Assembly: GCA_024228555.1 (NCBI GenBank)
Contig: JAAETI010000133.1
Span: forward strand, 1-33,810
Source: a bacterium
Lineage (GTDB): Bacteria; Actinomycetota; Acidimicrobiia; Spongiisociales; UBA5794
Reading direction: 5' to 3'
Length of the DNA stretch: 33,810 bases
This document shows positions 7,862 to 16,053 of the stretch, piece after piece. The translations under genes were made by a program, and so were the position numbers. Numbering within the stretch: the first letter of the stretch is position 1; the number at the start of each line of letters is the position of its first letter. Under the pieces are notes generated by a model, which saw only the letters and a list, made by a program, of their open reading frames with translations, searched no databases and was not told the origin of the DNA.

Positions 7862-8953
7862 ATGCTGGAAACTGAGTTCAAGAGTCCGTTGCATCAGACG
7901 GTGAGTACCACTGAGACGGACTTCTGGAATGACTCGTGTGCGATTGGCGAGCTCACCTACGCAATAGAGCACGGTGCGGTTGGCGCCACCAGTAATCCCA
8001 CCATCGTCGAACAGGTCCTCAAGCAAGAGCGTGAGCTCTGGGTCGGCAGAATTCACGACCTTATCTCCGCCAATCCCAACTGGTCTGACGAGGAAGTCAT
8101 GTGGCAGGTCTTTGAGGAGATCGGTGTCAAAGGTGCCGAGATGCTGCTGCCGGTCTTTGAGCGCGAGGGTGGCAAGAAAGGCCGGTTGTCGATTCAGACA
8201 AACCCTTCGAACTACCGCAATGCGGAGCGGATGGTCGAGCAGGCTGTCTACTTCTCCGGACTAGCCCCAAACATCCAGGTCAAGCTCCCGGTCACGAGCA
8301 AGGGTGTGGCGGCGATCGAAGAGGCGACCTACCGCGGGGTCAACGTAAATGCCACTGTTAGCTTCACCGTGCCTCAGGCCGTTGCCGTTGGCGAGGCGGT
8401 CGATCGGGGTCTGGCGCGGCGTGTTGCCGAAGGCCTCCCTATTGATGACATGACACCGGTGTGCACGATCATGGTGGGCCGAACGGACGACTGGATGGGT
8501 GTGGTGACGAAGCGTGATGGCATCACCGTCAACCCCTCATACATACCGTGGGCCGGTGTTGCCGTCTTCAAGAAGGCGTATGCGATCTTCCAGGAGCGCG
8601 GCTTCAAGGCCCGTCTGCTGGCGGCTGCGTACCGTCATCACCTCCACTGGTCGGAATTGATCGGTGCCGATGCCATTCTGACGATTCCGTCGAAGTGGCA
8701 GAAGCTCTTCAATGCCTCACAGGTCGAGGTCATCGAGCGGATGGACGACCCGGTTGCCCCTGAAGTCGTTGCGGAGCTCTACGACCGTATTCCCGACTTC
8801 CGTAGGGCGTACGACGCCGATGGGATGACGGATGCTGAGTTCGATACCTATGGGGCCACCGTGCGAACGCTGCGTGGGTTCATTGCATCACACCATGAAC
8901 TGATTCGGGTGATCCGCGAGGACTTCATGCTCCCCAACCCAGACGTCAAGTAG
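7862..8953 (+). CDS. Transaldolase-family protein (long form)
   Basis: A 363-residue TIM-barrel class I aldolase related to transaldolase. Features include Asp24 in FWNDSCA, the TSNPTI strand at 43-48, the Schiff-base lysine Lys141 in NIQVKLPVTSKG and NVNATVSFTV near 161-170. ATG 7862 follows GGGAGGG; upstream in-frame starts would run across the operator at 7793. Transaldolases move a dihydroxyacetone unit from a fructose-like ketose to glyceraldehyde-3-phosphate, giving fructose-6-phosphate and an aldehyde. It is a single-gene unit with the same operator as iolB, iolG, iolD and the transketolase operon. It is therefore the best candidate for cleaving 5-dehydro-2-deoxygluconate to malonate semialdehyde without prior phosphorylation. 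That role is inference; an ordinary pentose-phosphate transaldolase is the alternative. Confidence 0.85.
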   Translation: MLETEFKSPLHQTVSTTETDFWNDSCAIGELTYAIEHGAVGATSNPTIVEQVLKQERELWVGRIHDLISANPNWSDEEVMWQVFEEIGVKGAEMLLPVFEREGGKKGRLSIQTNPSNYRNAERMVEQAVYFSGLAPNIQVKLPVTSKGVAAIEEATYRGVNVNATVSFTVPQAVAVGEAVDRGLARRVAEGLPIDDMTPVCTIMVGRTDDWMGVVTKRDGITVNPSYIPWAGVAVFKKAYAIFQERGFKARLLAAAYRHHLHWSELIGADAILTIPSKWQKLFNASQVEVIERMDDPVAPEVVAELYDRIPDFRRAYDADGMTDAEFDTYGATVRTLRGFIASHHELIRVIREDFMLPNPDVK

Positions 8954-8979
8954 CCACAGGCGATCTGAGCAACCGGCTC

Positions 8980-9363
8980 CTACTGATCCTGTGTGGCGAG
9001 CACGTTGGCCACCTTGTCCAGATCGCTGGCGCCAATGACAACCCGGTTGTTCGTCGCCATGTAGAGGATGTAGAGCTTGGCCCCGGCATCGGCCACTTTC
9101 CTGGCGATCTCGCCAATCGCCCCCGGCCGGGGCACGAATTCGGCCATCACGACGGGACGCCGGTCAAGTGGAATGAAGTGGGCGGTCCGCAGCGCCTGGT
9201 AGGCGTCCTCAGCGTCGTCGTCCTTGACGACGACATGGACGATGCGGCCCTCCAAGCGAGGGAAGGTGCATGAGGCTTCCATCTGGATCGAGGCATCGCC
9301 AAGCGTTTCCCAGATCTCGGCTACCGAGCGGTCTTCTCCGACGACAAAAGTCAGGTCGTGCAT
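8980..9363 (-). CDS. Small tandem-ACT-domain protein
   Basis: A 127-residue protein made of two ACT-like repeats: one from the start (LTFVVGEDRSVAEIWETLGDASIQMEASCTF) and a second from about residue 67 (VVMAEFVPRPGAIGEIARKVADAGAKL). ACT domains bind small effectors such as amino acids and usually regulate a partner; no catalytic or DNA-binding part is visible. The start at 9363 is chosen because AAGGG precedes it; an in-frame ATG five codons upstream has no ribosome site. It lies 25 bases after iolB on the same strand, so it should be transcribed from the iolB operator-promoter. An effector sensor or allosteric partner for a regulon enzyme is possible. It converges with the transaldolase gene. 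Confidence 0.75.
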   Translation of the reverse strand: MHDLTFVVGEDRSVAEIWETLGDASIQMEASCTFPRLEGRIVHVVVKDDDAEDAYQALRTAHFIPLDRRPVVMAEFVPRPGAIGEIARKVADAGAKLYILYMATNNRVVIGASDLDKVANVLATQDQ

Positions 9364-9388
9364 TTGGTTTCCCTTCATAGTTGTCACA

Positions 9389-10240
9389 TCACGCGGAGGT
9401 GAGCGGCAATCGTGGATCTGGTTCGAGTTCCTCGAGGGCCGTCCGCGCCCAGGCGTGCGCCGGGTCATCGCAGAAGCGCCACACCCGTTCGGGCGACGGT
9501 CCGGCCATTACGTTGAGGTAGTACATGTGGTGTCCCGGTGTCGCCGCGGCAGGTCCGTGAAATCCGCGCGGCACCAAGAACACGTCCTCGTTGCGAACGG
9601 TGACAGTCTCGTCAATCGCATCGTCGCTGGTGTAGCAACTGAAGAACCCGGTGCCATGGTCACCGGCGATCTTGAAGTAGTAGATCTCTTCGAGTTCCAC
9701 CTCTGTCTCGGTGGTTATGTCGTGCTTGTGAGGCGGGTACGAAGACCATCCACCCTCGGGTGTAATCACTTCGACTGCGATGAGTTTGTCGGCATCCGCC
9801 ACATCGGCGCTGAGGAAGTTGTTGATCTGTCGGGTTCCGCGACCGCCTCCCCGTACCTCCACCGCGATCGCCGCGGCCGGGACGCAATACGGATCGATTC
9901 TTCGAGTCGCTTTGGCCGTGCAAAAGGCGATCTGGCCGCCGCCGGCCGATGTAATCCTCGCCTCGCTGTCGATGGGAAGGTAGGCGAAACCACTGATGCC
10001 GGAGAAGACATCGTCTCGCCCGTCGATGGCAAAGGTTCTTCCTTCAGTCTCGACCACACAGGTGCCGGCCAGCGGAAGAACAGCAGTCTCGTTTGTCACG
10101 GTGGCGTATTCGATGTTGGCGCCTGGCTGCATCTCGAGTACCCGGAGCCCGCTATAAGTCCACCCTGCTCGAGCCGGATCGACATCGACGGAGAATCCGT
10201 CGCCTGCTGCGGTACCCATCGGATAGAACAGTTGGTCCAT
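9389..10240 (-). CDS. iolB: 5-deoxy-glucuronate isomerase
   Basis: A 283-residue double-cupin protein of the KduI/IolB family. IolB converts 5-deoxy-D-glucuronate to 5-dehydro-2-deoxy-D-gluconate in cytoplasmic inositol degradation. Likely metal ligands are in the second cupin: the PPHKHD motif at 169-174, LEEIYYF with Glu184/185, and His228 in VPRGFHGP; the C-terminus HHMYYLNVMAG is typical of IolB. The start at 10240 has AAGG upstream; a longer frame to 10267 would translate the operator and is rejected. Transcription probably starts from a TTGACA at 10306-10301 (minus strand), with the operator at 10254-10267 acting as a roadblock. The ACT-domain gene follows. No iolC, iolJ or iolA homologue is in the window to use the product. 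Confidence 0.9.
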   Translation of the reverse strand: MDQLFYPMGTAAGDGFSVDVDPARAGWTYSGLRVLEMQPGANIEYATVTNETAVLPLAGTCVVETEGRTFAIDGRDDVFSGISGFAYLPIDSEARITSAGGGQIAFCTAKATRRIDPYCVPAAAIAVEVRGGGRGTRQINNFLSADVADADKLIAVEVITPEGGWSSYPPHKHDITTETEVELEEIYYFKIAGDHGTGFFSCYTSDDAIDETVTVRNEDVFLVPRGFHGPAAATPGHHMYYLNVMAGPSPERVWRFCDDPAHAWARTALEELEPDPRLPLTSA

Positions 10241-10253
10241 GCACTTGCCTTCT

Positions 10254-10306
10254 TTGGAACGTTCCAAGCCCTATGAAAACTAATATGATCAGGCCCGGGA
10301 TGTCAA
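10254..10306. promoter_or_regulatory. iolB promoter with operator palindrome, site 2
   Basis: The perfect palindrome TTGGAACGTTCCAA is at 10254-10267. Reading leftward toward iolB, TTGACA lies at 10306-10301 and an imperfect -10 (TATTAG or TTAGTT) at about 10285-10278, so the operator falls just downstream of the -10, a classic repression position. The same 84-base gap also serves the rightward gene at 10325, so repression could affect both. Confidence 0.75.
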
Positions 10307-10324
10307 TGGTCGAAAGGTTTACCT

Positions 10325-10888
10325 GTGCGCAGCAGGCTTCTGCTAGTCATCGCAGCCGGAGGTATCGCACTTCTCGGTATAGGCGTCATGACTCTTGGCA
10401 GTGGATCGCAGCCAAAGCTGGTGATAGATGCTTCCGTTGCCCCTGACTTTGCACAGGTTGCCGAAGAGGACTGGGTCTTGTTCGTCACGGCGTTTCCTGC
10501 CCAGCAGGAATGTATCGGGCAGGTCACTCTCATCGCCGACTACGACCTCGACGATCTGGCCAAATACGACCCGTCGACTCGGACTATGGCTGTTCGGGTT
10601 CCCGCACCTGAGGTGCTGCTCGACCGTGCTCTGATCCACGAACTGGCCCATCATCTCGAGTTCGTCTGCCCATCCCAAGTTGACGTCCGCAAACCGTTTC
10701 TGGCGGCACTCAGTCGTAGCGGTGACGAGTGGTTTGCCGGTCAGGAGTGGAGCCGTATCCCAAGCGAGATATTTGCGGAGGGGGTCGTCGAGTACGTCCT
10801 GAATGAGCGAGGAAGGGTCCATGTCGACATCGGACTCATCGAACAGTCGGCAGTCGATGTGATAGTCGAGTGGGCGACCGGTGGATAA
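10325..10888 (+). CDS. Membrane-anchored putative zinc metalloprotein (HExxH), function unknown
   Basis: A 187-residue protein starting at GTG 10325. An N-terminal hydrophobic stretch (about 5-25) is an uncleaved anchor or signal, placing the rest outside the membrane. HELAHH at 105-110 contains the HExxH zinc motif, and SEIFAEGVVEY at 147-157 offers Glu148/Glu152 as a third ligand, as in gluzincin-like peptidases. Cys63 and Cys115 could form a disulfide. It diverges from iolB, shares that operator region, and ends at a strong terminator, so it is a single-gene unit. I do not recognise a named family. Peptidase activity is plausible, but no substrate or link to inositol use can be read from sequence. 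Confidence 0.7.
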   Translation: MRSRLLLVIAAGGIALLGIGVMTLGSGSQPKLVIDASVAPDFAQVAEEDWVLFVTAFPAQQECIGQVTLIADYDLDDLAKYDPSTRTMAVRVPAPEVLLDRALIHELAHHLEFVCPSQVDVRKPFLAALSRSGDEWFAGQEWSRIPSEIFAEGVVEYVLNERGRVHVDIGLIEQSAVDVIVEWATGG

Positions 10889-10889
10889 G

Positions 10890-10920
10890 AAGGTGGGGCG
10901 AGCGATGCTCGCCCCACCTT
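10890..10920. terminator. Strong bidirectional hairpin terminator
   Basis: A perfect 14-base-pair stem (10890-10903 with 10907-10920) around a GAT loop, G+C-rich in the middle with AA/TT at the ends. It begins one base after the stop of the rightward gene at 10888 and lies before the end of the leftward ATPase gene at 10949, so it can end transcripts from both sides. Confidence 0.85.
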
Positions 10921-10948
10921 CCCGGGAGGGAGGTTTCTTCGACTAGGC

Positions 10949-11806
10949 CTATTCGTCGCCGAGGCCTAGTTGCTCAGTCTCTTCGCCAAATGCGGTAGCT
11001 GCCTCCGCAAGCTCGTCGTCACCGGTCTGCGCTGCCGCCTTCTCCAACTCGTGTTGGAGGGTCTCAAGGTCGGCACCACCGGCCATCATCTGTACGAGCT
11101 GTTCGAGTGGGATATCCTTCTTCTGGTAGTCACCAAGCACTTCGCCGCGACGTAGGATCACAAAGTGATCACCAACGGGATAGGCGTGGTGTGGATTGTG
11201 CGTGATCAGGATCACACCGAGACCACGTTTTTTGGCCTCGACGACATAACGCAACACCACCCCAGCCTGCTTGACACCAAGCGCCGCCGTCGGCTCGTCC
11301 AGAATCAAGACTCGTGCCCCGAAATAGACGGCCCTGGCGATCGCCACCGACTGGCGTTCTCCGCCGGAGAGAGTTCCGACAGGTTGCTCCGGGTCGCGGA
11401 TGGAGATCCCCATCTTGCCGAGTTCATCAACAACGGTCTGCTTGGACTTGGCGACGTCCATCCGTTTGAAAGGAGTCTTACCTTGCTGGAGCTCGGACCC
11501 GAGGAAGAAGTTCCTCCAAACTGCCATCAGCGGCACCATGGCCAGGTCCTGATATACCGTGGCAATTCCAGCATCGAGAGCCTCGCGCGGCGATGCAAAG
11601 TTGGCCACTTCGCCATCAACCCGATACTGACCATCGCTGGCCTGATGGAGCCCACAGAGGATCTTGATGAACGTTGATTTGCCGGCACCGTTGTCGCCAA
11701 GGACGCAGGTAACTTCGCCCGCATTCACGTGCGCAGACACATCCTTGAGCGCCATGATGTTGCCGAAGTACTTCGATACAGAGTCGACTTCTATTAGGTG
11801 CGTCAT
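10949..11806 (-). CDS. Sugar/inositol ABC transporter ATP-binding protein
   Basis: A 285-residue single-cassette ATPase of the carbohydrate-uptake (CUT2) type, energising import through the adjacent permease. Walker [10 protein letters not shown] is at 37-45, the signature LSGGERQ at 146-152, Walker B LILDEP at 167-172, and the H-loop in ITHN. Unlike RbsA/MglA, which have two fused cassettes, it has one, as in FrcA. ATG 11806 overlaps the permease stop in ATGA, so translation is coupled; a longer frame to 11905 lies inside the permease gene and is rejected. The C-terminal tail from about 250 is acidic and Ala/Glu-rich. It is the last gene of the iolG transport operon. Confidence 0.9.
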   Translation of the reverse strand: MTHLIEVDSVSKYFGNIMALKDVSAHVNAGEVTCVLGDNGAGKSTFIKILCGLHQASDGQYRVDGEVANFASPREALDAGIATVYQDLAMVPLMAVWRNFFLGSELQQGKTPFKRMDVAKSKQTVVDELGKMGISIRDPEQPVGTLSGGERQSVAIARAVYFGARVLILDEPTAALGVKQAGVVLRYVVEAKKRGLGVILITHNPHHAYPVGDHFVILRRGEVLGDYQKKDIPLEQLVQMMAGGADLETLQHELEKAAAQTGDDELAEAATAFGEETEQLGLGDE

Positions 11807-12837
11807 GAGCGTGCCCTTTGTGCGCGGATGCGTACGAACTGATTGAGTAGCGCTGCTCCCAGCAGCATCAGGCCGAGGAAGAGTTTGAACCAGTCGGCCT
11901 CCCACCGGGCGAACGCAAGACCCTGACGGACCATTTCAAAGATCAGTGCACCGATGGCGGCACCGATCGCCGATCCGTACCCACCGGTGAGTAGACAGCC
12001 ACCAATCACGGCGGCGATGATGAACTCAAACTCAAGTCCGACCCCGGTACCGATCTGTGCGGATTGGAAGCGGAATGTGTTGAACATTGCGACCAGCCAC
12101 GCAGAAACCGACACGTTGACAAACAGCATGATCTTCACCTTGTTGACGGGCACACCGACGGCCCGAGATGATGCGGCGTCACCGCCGACGGCAAAGATCC
12201 AGTTGCCATATCTGGTGCGGAGCAGGACGAACGTTGCCAGCGCGGCGATGACGATCCAGTAGTAGACCGGGATCCGGATCCCGGCGAATGGTGTCGACGC
12301 AAAGAGGATGCGAGTCCAGTCGGAACCCTCGAGGTAGTCGCTGAGGTAGATGGTTGTCTGCCCGCTGATGAGTCGGGTGAAGCCAAGTCCAGCGCCTTGC
12401 ACAATGAAGAATGTTCCGAGCGTCACGATGAAGCTGGGGAGTTTGGTCTTGATGACCATGTATCCGTTGAATACTCCGACGCCGACCGCCAAAGCAAGCG
12501 ATAGAAGCATCGCAAGCCAGACCGGTGCGCCGGCATCCTGGATGAGCAGCGCCATGGTTATGCCGAGCCCGCCGATGAGTGCGCCCGAAGACAGGTCGAA
12601 CTCGCCGCCAATCATCAGCAACGCGACCGCCACCGCCATGATGCCGAGCGTTGCGGCTGGGTTGGTGTATGCCGATATGGCATCGACGGTGAAGAAGTTC
12701 TCGGTGATCACCGAGAAGAAAGCGAATACGGCGACCGCTCCAATGATCGAGCCGAACTCTGGTCTGGTGAGCAGCTTCTTGAGTAAACCCGCCTTGATAA
12801 GTCGATCGTCGGTATCTACCGGCGCGTCAGTGGTCAC
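11803..12837 (-). CDS. Sugar/inositol ABC transporter permease
   Basis: A 344-residue inner-membrane permease of the RbsC/FrcC family (BPD_transp_2) with roughly ten hydrophobic segments. The family-typical segment [11 protein letters not shown] follows the second or third segment, and [15 protein letters not shown] near the end is the ATPase-contact loop. I start it at GTG 12837, preceded by GGAGG at nine bases. An in-frame ATG at 12891 would begin inside the hairpin at 12861-12894 and lacks a ribosome site. It is followed by the ATPase with a four-base overlap. With iolG and an IolE-like gene upstream in the same operon, the substrate is probably inositol or a related cyclitol, but this is context only. 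Confidence 0.9.
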   Translation of the reverse strand: MTTDAPVDTDDRLIKAGLLKKLLTRPEFGSIIGAVAVFAFFSVITENFFTVDAISAYTNPAATLGIMAVAVALLMIGGEFDLSSGALIGGLGITMALLIQDAGAPVWLAMLLSLALAVGVGVFNGYMVIKTKLPSFIVTLGTFFIVQGAGLGFTRLISGQTTIYLSDYLEGSDWTRILFASTPFAGIRIPVYYWIVIAALATFVLLRTRYGNWIFAVGGDAASSRAVGVPVNKVKIMLFVNVSVSAWLVAMFNTFRFQSAQIGTGVGLEFEFIIAAVIGGCLLTGGYGSAIGAAIGALIFEMVRQGLAFARWEADWFKLFLGLMLLGAALLNQFVRIRAQRARS

Positions 12838-12860
12838 GTCCTTGTACCTCCCTCCGGGTT

Positions 12861-12894
12861 GAGATGGTTCGCCGCCGATGCGGCGAACCATCTC
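12861..12894 (-). terminator. Intercistronic hairpin between binding-protein and permease genes
   Basis: A perfect 15-base-pair stem (12861-12875 with 12880-12894) with a CGAT loop, 21 bases after the binding-protein stop and before the permease ribosome site. There is no U-tract, so it probably attenuates read-through or protects the upstream mRNA 3' end, raising binding-protein levels over permease and ATPase, as in many ABC operons. Confidence 0.75.
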
Positions 12895-12915
12895 CGACCC
12901 TACTAACTGCGGTTG

Positions 12916-13914
12916 CTACCTGGTCTGAGCGGCTACGCCGTCCTTGACCTGGGCAACGTTGGTTGAATCAACAAAGCCAGGACCGGTGAGGATTGCTTGT
13001 CCACCACCAATCACATGACCGTTCTGCAGGTTCAGCACCAATGCAATGACCGGCAAGTGACCTTGCAGGTACTGCTGCTGATCGACAGCGAAGTTGATGG
13101 TGCCGGCCTCGATTGAGTTGAGCACCTCTTCGCCGAGGTCGAACGTTGCCAGCATTGCGGAGCTACCGGCCTCAGCAATGGCATCGCGGGCCCGGATCGA
13201 CACGTCGGGGTTCAGCGTGATGACGGCATCGACGCTCCCGTCGCTGACCTCTGTCTTCAGCGTCTCAAACGCTGCGTCGAGGTTGGCGATGTCGATCTGG
13301 AGCCGCTTGACGGTTGCGCCGGCTGCGCCGGCCTCTACACCGTCACAACGAGCCTGCAAAGCGGCGTTGTTGGCTTCGTGCACGGGGCACAGAATGTTGG
13401 TTGCACCTGCTTCGACCAGACGCTGTCCGGCACCCTGGCCGGCGATGAACTCATCTTGGCCGGCGTGGCCGATGGCTGCCGTCGTGGCAAACACATCAGA
13501 GCCGGAGTTGATGGTCACAACCGGAATCCCGGCGTCGGCGGCGCGCTGGATGGCGTCCCGCAACGCATCGACGTTTGGCAGCGTGAGGATGATTCCGTCA
13601 ACGCCATTGGCAATCGACGTATCAACCAGAGCTGCCTGCTTGGTGATGTCGGGATCTCCGATCATGTTGCAGGAAACGCCGTAGGAGGCGCATGCATCGT
13701 CGAAGCCCTTCTTCATGACGCCCCAGAACGTTCCGGATGCATCCTTGTCGTGGAACAGCAGGTCGATCTTCAGATCGGACTGGCTGACCTGTTCGGCTGC
13801 GGTGGTGCCGCTGCCTTCGGCCGCCGTTGTCGTAGCGGCGTCATCGTCGCCTCCACATGCTGCCGCAATCAGTGCGAAAGAAAGCAGCAACGCTGCCAGT
13901 GCCCTTCGCTTCAT
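12916..13914 (-). CDS. Sugar/inositol ABC transporter substrate-binding lipoprotein (Peripla_BP_4 type)
   Basis: A 332-residue lipoprotein: signal MKRRALAALLLSFALIAAAC with Cys20 as the lipidation site, an Asp/Thr/Ala linker, then a periplasmic-binding fold of the ribose/inositol (LacI-like) group. Recognisable parts are FWGVMKKGFDDACASYGV, DPDITKQAALVDTSIANGVDGIILT, GIPVVTINSGSD, GHAGQDEFIAGQGAG and DQQQYLQGHLPV. It captures the sugar at the outer membrane face and delivers it to the permease at 11803. GGAGGAGGG precedes ATG 13914. It sits between the IolE-like gene and the permease in one leftward operon. Inositol or a similar cyclitol is the likely ligand from neighbours, not from identifiable binding residues. 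Confidence 0.9.
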   Translation of the reverse strand: MKRRALAALLLSFALIAAACGGDDDAATTTAAEGSGTTAAEQVSQSDLKIDLLFHDKDASGTFWGVMKKGFDDACASYGVSCNMIGDPDITKQAALVDTSIANGVDGIILTLPNVDALRDAIQRAADAGIPVVTINSGSDVFATTAAIGHAGQDEFIAGQGAGQRLVEAGATNILCPVHEANNAALQARCDGVEAGAAGATVKRLQIDIANLDAAFETLKTEVSDGSVDAVITLNPDVSIRARDAIAEAGSSAMLATFDLGEEVLNSIEAGTINFAVDQQQYLQGHLPVIALVLNLQNGHVIGGGQAILTGPGFVDSTNVAQVKDGVAAQTR

Positions 13915-13971
13915 ATATAGCCCTCCTCCAGTGCGTAACTGTGTGTCACCCGTGCGACACCCTTTTTCGTT

Positions 13972-14021
13972 GAGATCCGGCGGTCCGGAACCTCGCTATC
14001 CCCGCAAGACGGGGAAATCTC
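13972..14021 (-). other. Compound inverted-repeat structure between the IolE-like and binding-protein genes
   Basis: An outer GAGAT/ATCTC pair (13972-13976, 14017-14021) encloses two small hairpins, TCCGG/CCGGA (13976-13989) and CCCCG/CGGGG (14000-14014). It lies immediately after the stop of the leftward gene ending at 14022 and could be an mRNA processing or attenuating structure. Stems are short, so the call is weak. Confidence 0.35.
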
Positions 14022-14912
14022 TCATAGGTCGGCTGCGATCTTCATTAGGTACTCAAAGCTCTTGATTGCGTCGGCTTTGGGGCCGGCGCCTTCTTCTGGT
14101 TCCGCTGCAAGGGATGCGTCTTGCTCCAGCACGTACCACCCGTCGAAGCCGGATGCCTCAAGGCGGTGAATAACCCCTGCAATGTCCACATCGCCTTGTC
14201 CGAGTGGTTGGAACATCCCGTCGATTACGGCCTGTTTGAAGCCGACTTCGCCGGATCGGACCTTGCCGGCAAGTCCGTCGTCAACATCCTTCAAATGTAC
14301 GTGACGGACTCGGCCTTTGGCCGTTTCAGTGATCTCTGCGGGGTCGGCGCCTGCGACGAAGAGATGACCTGTGTCAACGCACAGATCGACATCACATGAC
14401 TCGAGAAGCCGTTCCACGTGGTGTTGGCGCTCGATTGCCATCCCCCAGTGTGGGTGCAGTGCGGTCACCAGACCGTTGTTGCCGGCGATATCGCGGAGGC
14501 GCTTCAGGTTCCCGAGGAAGGCAGTCCAGTCCTCGTCGTCCATCTCTACTGAGGTGTCGTAGCCGTCCAGATGCGATGAGGGTCCGAGCACCATGACCTC
14601 AGAGCCGGTTCGTGCCAACTGGTTGGAGGCTCGATCTACATATTCCAAGACGGTCTCGATCCGATCCGGTCGATACAACACTGCGGGGACGAAACCTCCG
14701 ACGATTTTTAGGTTGTAGCCGCCCAGATAGTCGGCCAACTCATCCGGATCGAGTGGGAGGTATCCGTCGGGGCCGAGTTCGGTGGCAGAGAGGCCGACGT
14801 CAACCATCTCCTCCATCACCCTGTCCCGTTGCATCAGGTGTCCCCACCCTGGTGAACCATCAACACCCCACGTAATCGGGGCACCGGCGACTCTGGTGAG
14901 CAGGTTGCTCAT
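14022..14912 (-). CDS. IolE-like sugar phosphate isomerase/epimerase-family protein
   Basis: A 296-residue TIM barrel of the xylose-isomerase-like AP-endonuclease family 2. The start (RVAGAPITWGVDGSPGWG) matches the pattern of IolE and related inosose dehydratases/isomerases. Likely metal ligands are in LHPHWGM, CVDTGHLFVAG, HVHLKDVD and the C-terminal WYVLEQD. IolE dehydrates 2-keto-myo-inositol to the dione cleaved by IolD. ATG 14912 overlaps the iolG stop in ATGA and has AGGAG upstream, so it is translationally coupled to iolG. Several family members are inosose isomerases (IolI) or sugar epimerases, so IolE is the best but not the only reading. Confidence 0.75.
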   Translation of the reverse strand: MSNLLTRVAGAPITWGVDGSPGWGHLMQRDRVMEEMVDVGLSATELGPDGYLPLDPDELADYLGGYNLKIVGGFVPAVLYRPDRIETVLEYVDRASNQLARTGSEVMVLGPSSHLDGYDTSVEMDDEDWTAFLGNLKRLRDIAGNNGLVTALHPHWGMAIERQHHVERLLESCDVDLCVDTGHLFVAGADPAEITETAKGRVRHVHLKDVDDGLAGKVRSGEVGFKQAVIDGMFQPLGQGDVDIAGVIHRLEASGFDGWYVLEQDASLAAEPEEGAGPKADAIKSFEYLMKIAADL

Positions 14913-15904
14913 GAGAACTCCTCAATTAGTACAGGTCGATTCGTCTCACGTGATCGGCGGCAGGCCTCTGCGACCACTTGGGCGGCACAGGCGTCGTCGA
15001 CTGTGCAAGGACTTGGCCCATTGTTGGCAACGGTGTTGACGAACGCCTCCATCTCTGCCGTGTATGCGGCACCGAAACGTTCTAGCCAGCCAACCGTCAC
15101 AGGATCTCGGGGAAGGTCGAGCCCAGCGTCGAGGGTGCGGATGGGGGTGTGGGGATCGAGTCCGATCGCCACGCTGTCGGCGGTCCCGAAGACTTCCATG
15201 CGCACGTCGTAGCCGTGCGGATCGGTGCGGACCCCCGTGATGACGGCGAGCGTTCCGCCATCGAGCTTTGCGGTCACCACCGCGGTTGATATGTCTTCGA
15301 ACTCGCCAAAGACGGGAAGACCGTGGGTGGAGCCCGTTGCGGTGACTTCGAGGACTTCCTGCCCGGTCACAAAGCGGAGGATGTCGAACTCGTGGATAAG
15401 CATGTCGGGGAAGATGCCACCGGAGACCGCTATGTACTCGGCAGGTGGCGGCTCGAAGTCGTGGGTCTGCGCCTGTACCAGCATCACATCGCCGAGGGCA
15501 CCCTGGGCGATCAGCTCGTGGGCGGTGCGGTAGCCGACATCGAAGCGTCTCATGAAACCCATCTGGACCATGATGCCGCTGGCGTTCACTGCGGTCGCTG
15601 CACTATCCATCGAACCCAGATCCTTGGAAATGGGCTTCTCGCAGAATGTGGGCAGGCCGGCCGCAGCGGTGTCGATCAAGTAGGGAGCGTGGGTCTCAGT
15701 CGAGCTGGCGATCACGATCGCATCGACCGTGGAGAAGAGCTCGGCGGGGTCTTCAACGTGACTGGCGTTGAGCTTCGAAGAGAGCGCGATAGCGCGGTCG
15801 GTATCGGTATCGGCGACAACTATCTCTTCGACTGTTTCAAGGCGATTGAGGACCTCGGCGTGCAGCGTGCCGATACGTCCTGCGCCTATCAAACCGATTC
15901 GCAA
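14909..15904 (-). CDS. iolG: Inositol 2-dehydrogenase-like Gfo/Idh/MocA oxidoreductase
   Basis: A 331-residue NAD-dependent dehydrogenase, by context oxidising an inositol to an inosose. GAGRIG at 7-12 binds the nucleotide, EKP is at 89-91 in FCEKPISKD, and the catalytic region GGIFPDMLIHEFDILRF carries the conserved Asp and His. TTG 15904 is chosen because GGGGAGGG lies five bases upstream and the Rossmann strand begins at once (LRIGLIGAG); the longer frame to 16039 would read through the operator. It heads the leftward operon with the IolE-like gene and the transporter, and faces the reductase gene at 16054 across a shared operator. Inositol is inferred from the regulon; family relatives include scyllo-inositol and sugar dehydrogenases. 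Confidence 0.78.
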   Translation of the reverse strand: MRIGLIGAGRIGTLHAEVLNRLETVEEIVVADTDTDRAIALSSKLNASHVEDPAELFSTVDAIVIASSTETHAPYLIDTAAAGLPTFCEKPISKDLGSMDSAATAVNASGIMVQMGFMRRFDVGYRTAHELIAQGALGDVMLVQAQTHDFEPPPAEYIAVSGGIFPDMLIHEFDILRFVTGQEVLEVTATGSTHGLPVFGEFEDISTAVVTAKLDGGTLAVITGVRTDPHGYDVRMEVFGTADSVAIGLDPHTPIRTLDAGLDLPRDPVTVGWLERFGAAYTAEMEAFVNTVANNGPSPCTVDDACAAQVVAEACRRSRETNRPVLIEEFS

Positions 15905-15940
15905 AGAAGCCCTCCCCAGGTTCTGAGCTTTGCGTCCTGA

Positions 15941-15988
15941 GTTCCACACAGAATCATGTGGAACGTTCCAACACCTGAACCGTATACT
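15941..15988. promoter_or_regulatory. Divergent iolG/reductase promoter with operator palindrome, site 3
   Basis: The palindrome TGGAACGTTCCA is at 15959-15970. Rightward, TATACT at 15983-15988 lies 12 bases after it, so the operator occupies the -35/spacer region of the promoter for the gene at 16054. An extra half-site GTTCCACA at 15941-15948 forms a second inverted repeat with TGTGGAAC (15957-15964), suggesting a second, wider-spaced contact toward iolG. Confidence 0.78.
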
Positions 15989-16053
15989 GCGAGTGAATCC
16001 GATGTCAAGCGGTTCTGCAAGGAACTGCGTCTCGATCAAGGCTTGGAGGGGTC

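Noticed and set aside
8954-8979. Imperfect CCACA/TGTGG inverted repeat between the converging transaldolase and ACT genes
   Set aside because: Pairing is interrupted, it extends into the ACT coding end and lacks a T-run; too weak to call a terminator.
13728-13740. AGAACGTTCCGG inside the binding-protein gene
   Set aside because: It has one mismatch to the operator core and lies within conserved coding sequence; no promoter elements are near it.
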